Positions 23,190-24,147 of a stretch of 24,147 nucleotides of DNA are shown here, one piece after another. Below the pieces are notes generated by a model that saw only the letters and a program-made list of their open reading frames with translations, was not told the origin of the DNA and searched no databases. Each line of letters begins with the position of its first letter. Position 1 is the first letter of the stretch. A program made the translations under genes and the position numbers. This stretch comes from JBJYIN01 sp046237015 (GTDB taxonomy: Bacteria > Pseudomonadota > Gammaproteobacteria > Enterobacterales > Enterobacteriaceae): assembly GCF_046237015.1 (NCBI RefSeq), contig NZ_JBJYIN010000030.1, positions 1-24,147 of the forward strand, read 5' to 3'.

Positions 23190-23222
23190 TTAAGGCATCC
23201 AATATTGGGCATTATTGGGCAT
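23190..23222. promoter_or_regulatory. Tandem 10-bp repeats in the cI/cox control region
   Basis: TATTGGGCAT occurs twice in direct succession at 23203-23212 and 23213-23222, and a partial copy TTAAGGCAT lies at 23190-23198. The period of 10 bases places the copies on the same face of the helix. P2 Cox binds repeated 9-bp boxes, as I recall near TTAAAGNCA, so these are likely Cox sites; CI binding is the alternative. Confidence 0.6.
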
Positions 23223-23235
23223 AAAGCTAACTCAG

Positions 23236-23255
23236 GAGCGAGTTTAAACTCACTC
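23236..23255. promoter_or_regulatory. 20-bp palindrome, probable CI operator
   Basis: The run from 23236 to 23255 is a near-perfect palindrome, with 9 of 10 pairs matching and the core GAGTTTAAACTC at 23240-23251 perfect. It is 28 bases before the cI start and on the far side of the tandem repeats from cox. A dimeric repressor site is the simplest reading. Confidence 0.6.
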
Positions 23256-23282
23256 AAAGCTAAAAATCAAGGTTAAACTTTC

Positions 23283-23864
23283 GTGAACCTACAAATTGAT
23301 TTCACCAAAGGCGGCACAGCCGTGTTGGATCGCATCATTGATGCGTATGGTTTCAACACAAAACTAGCTCTTGCCGATCACCTCGGTATAGCCAGCAGCA
23401 GCTTGGCAAACCGTTACAAACGTGACTTTTTCCCTTCGGATGTAGTGATTCGCTGCATGGCAGAAACTGGCGTGTCACTGGAATGGCTGGCTACTGGCAA
23501 GGGTAAGAAGTTTGATGATGAATCACTGGATATATTTAAATTTCCACACAAGAAACTCGTTGACGGGCAGCTTTATGATTCCGGCTATGTGATGTTTGAT
23601 AAAGCGTTGTTTTTGCCTGGCGTTCAGCTACCTGAAGATCCGTTCTGTGTGATTGATGAAAAAATGCAGTATCTAGTCGATAAGAAATTTGCCGATGTTT
23701 ATGACGGCGAATGGCTGGTAGAGATTGAAGAAAAAACAAGTATTCGCACGTTAACGCGCATCCCTGTTCGCAAGGCGCGGGTTAGTGGCATTGGTATGGC
23801 GTTCGATTGTGCGTTGGAAGATATCAACGTATTAGGGCGCGTTATTATGACTATTTCTATCTGA
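23283..23864 (+). CDS. cI: CI repressor, 186-type, 193 aa
   Basis: The N-terminal part (residues about 13-70) is the CI helix-turn-helix domain: LDRIIDAYGFNTKLALADHL then GIASSSLANRYKRDFF, with WLATGKGKKF at its end. The C-terminal part (about 95-190) has the strand-rich pattern of the 186 CI oligomer domain (VMFDKALFLPG, GEWLVEIEEKTSIRTLTRIP). Length matches 186 CI (192). It holds the prophage silent by blocking the early promoter. The start is a GTG at 23283 with AAGG upstream. CI of this type is not cut by RecA, so SOS induction needs an anti-repressor, in line with the LexA-boxed gene. Confidence 0.93.
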   Translation: MNLQIDFTKGGTAVLDRIIDAYGFNTKLALADHLGIASSSLANRYKRDFFPSDVVIRCMAETGVSLEWLATGKGKKFDDESLDIFKFPHKKLVDGQLYDSGYVMFDKALFLPGVQLPEDPFCVIDEKMQYLVDKKFADVYDGEWLVEIEEKTSIRTLTRIPVRKARVSGIGMAFDCALEDINVLGRVIMTISI

Positions 23865-23878
23865 TATGGAATTCAGAC

Positions 23879-24147
23879 ATGAATGTATTAATCAAACTAT
23901 TAAAATTTTTCCTTAAGTCTGGAGCTCTACTCATTCTATTTGTTGGGGCTGTAGGATTTTGGGCTGATAAAAATGTCAGCCCATCAGTAAGGATGGTTTT
24001 CGCACCAATCTTCTCTGTAGGTTTCTTATTTTTTTTCTGGCGCTGGTTCGTATCAGTTATGCTAAAAAAACGAAAAGACATATTAGAAAACGCTACACCT
24101 ACACCTACACCTACACCTACACCTACACCTACACCTACACCTACACC
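23879..24147 (+). CDS. Small membrane protein with Thr-Pro repeat tail (partial, runs off the right edge)
   Basis: An ATG at 23879, 14 bases after the cI stop, opens a frame that is not closed at 24147. The 89 codons seen give MNVLIKLLKFFLKSG, then two hydrophobic spans at about 15-28 and 38-60 (SVGFLFFFWRWFVSVML), a basic loop KKRKD and then (Thr-Pro) repeats. The DNA is AT-rich against its neighbours, a sign of recent gain. Genes between repressor and integrase are often lysogeny-expressed extras, such as superinfection exclusion proteins; that role is only a guess. There is only a weak ribosome site (ATGGA). I do not recognise the family. Confidence 0.6.
   Translation, partial: MNVLIKLLKFFLKSGALLILFVGAVGFWADKNVSPSVRMVFAPIFSVGFLFFFWRWFVSVMLKKRKDILENATPTPTPTPTPTPTPTPT
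24094..24147 (+). repeat. Hexanucleotide repeat (TACACC)9, coding for Thr-Pro
   Basis: Nine perfect head-to-tail copies of TACACC run to the last base of the window. They read as ACA CCT codons of the partial membrane protein gene. As the unit is six bases, slippage changes the number of Thr-Pro pairs without shifting the frame. The real copy number is unknown as the window stops inside the array. Confidence 0.95.

Noticed and set aside
24094..24147. TACACC array read as a telomere-like end or a CRISPR array
   Set aside because: It is a pure hexamer without spacers, in frame as Thr-Pro codons; a coding simple repeat and a possible contig break are enough to explain it.

Overview
The window is most of a P2-type (Peduovirus-like, contractile-tailed) temperate phage genome, almost certainly an integrated prophage. 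No chromosomal flank, attachment site or integrase lies inside it. Base composition near 50% GC, strong AGGA/GGAG ribosome sites, an E. coli-type LexA box and the phage gene families all point to a host in the Enterobacterales or a close gammaproteobacterium. I cannot name the genus. The window starts inside a tail-fibre gene and ends inside a hexanucleotide repeat, so both ends are artificial and the right end may be a contig break. LAYOUT. Positions 1-11263 (minus strand, reading from right to left) carry the tail and lysis genes: head completion L, tail completion R- and S-like, sheath, tube, holin, M15 endolysin, overlapping inner and outer spanins, the tail assembly chaperone with a programmed -1 frameshift, tape measure, a DUF2590-type baseplate protein, baseplate J, tail protein I, a long fibre, two small related fibre-associated proteins and a partial second fibre. 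The families and the placing of lysis genes inside the tail block resemble HP1/K139-type phages more than P2 itself. Positions 11358-14006 (minus) are terminase small subunit M, major capsid N and protease/scaffold O. A divergent control region at 14007-14168 separates them from terminase large subunit P, portal Q and an Ogr/Delta zinc-finger activator on the plus strand. A hairpin terminator at 17291-17317 closes the plus-strand run. From 17288 to 23169 (minus, again right to left) lie the early genes: Cox/Apl-like regulator, CII-like regulator, a Fil-like protein, an unknown 116-aa protein, a DUF2732-type protein, a Dam-type adenine methylase, a PAPS-reductase-like PP-loop protein, and the rolling-circle initiator A. 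A small gene behind its own LexA box is last. The CI repressor reads the other way from 23283. It is followed by a partial small membrane protein with a Thr-Pro repeat tail. HOW IT WORKS. CI and Cox/Apl face each other across an operator region with a 10-bp tandem repeat and a 20-bp palindrome, which is the lysis-lysogeny switch. After induction, A nicks a site inside its own gene (about 17775-17787, next to a GC hairpin) to start rolling-circle replication. Ogr then would turn on the late operons, probably through the large inverted repeat between O and P. SOS induction may enter through the LexA-boxed gene at 17288-17473, which has the map position of phage 186 tum. Most genes overlap as TAATG or ATGA, so translation is tightly coupled. 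No rRNA, tRNA, CRISPR array or insertion sequence was seen.
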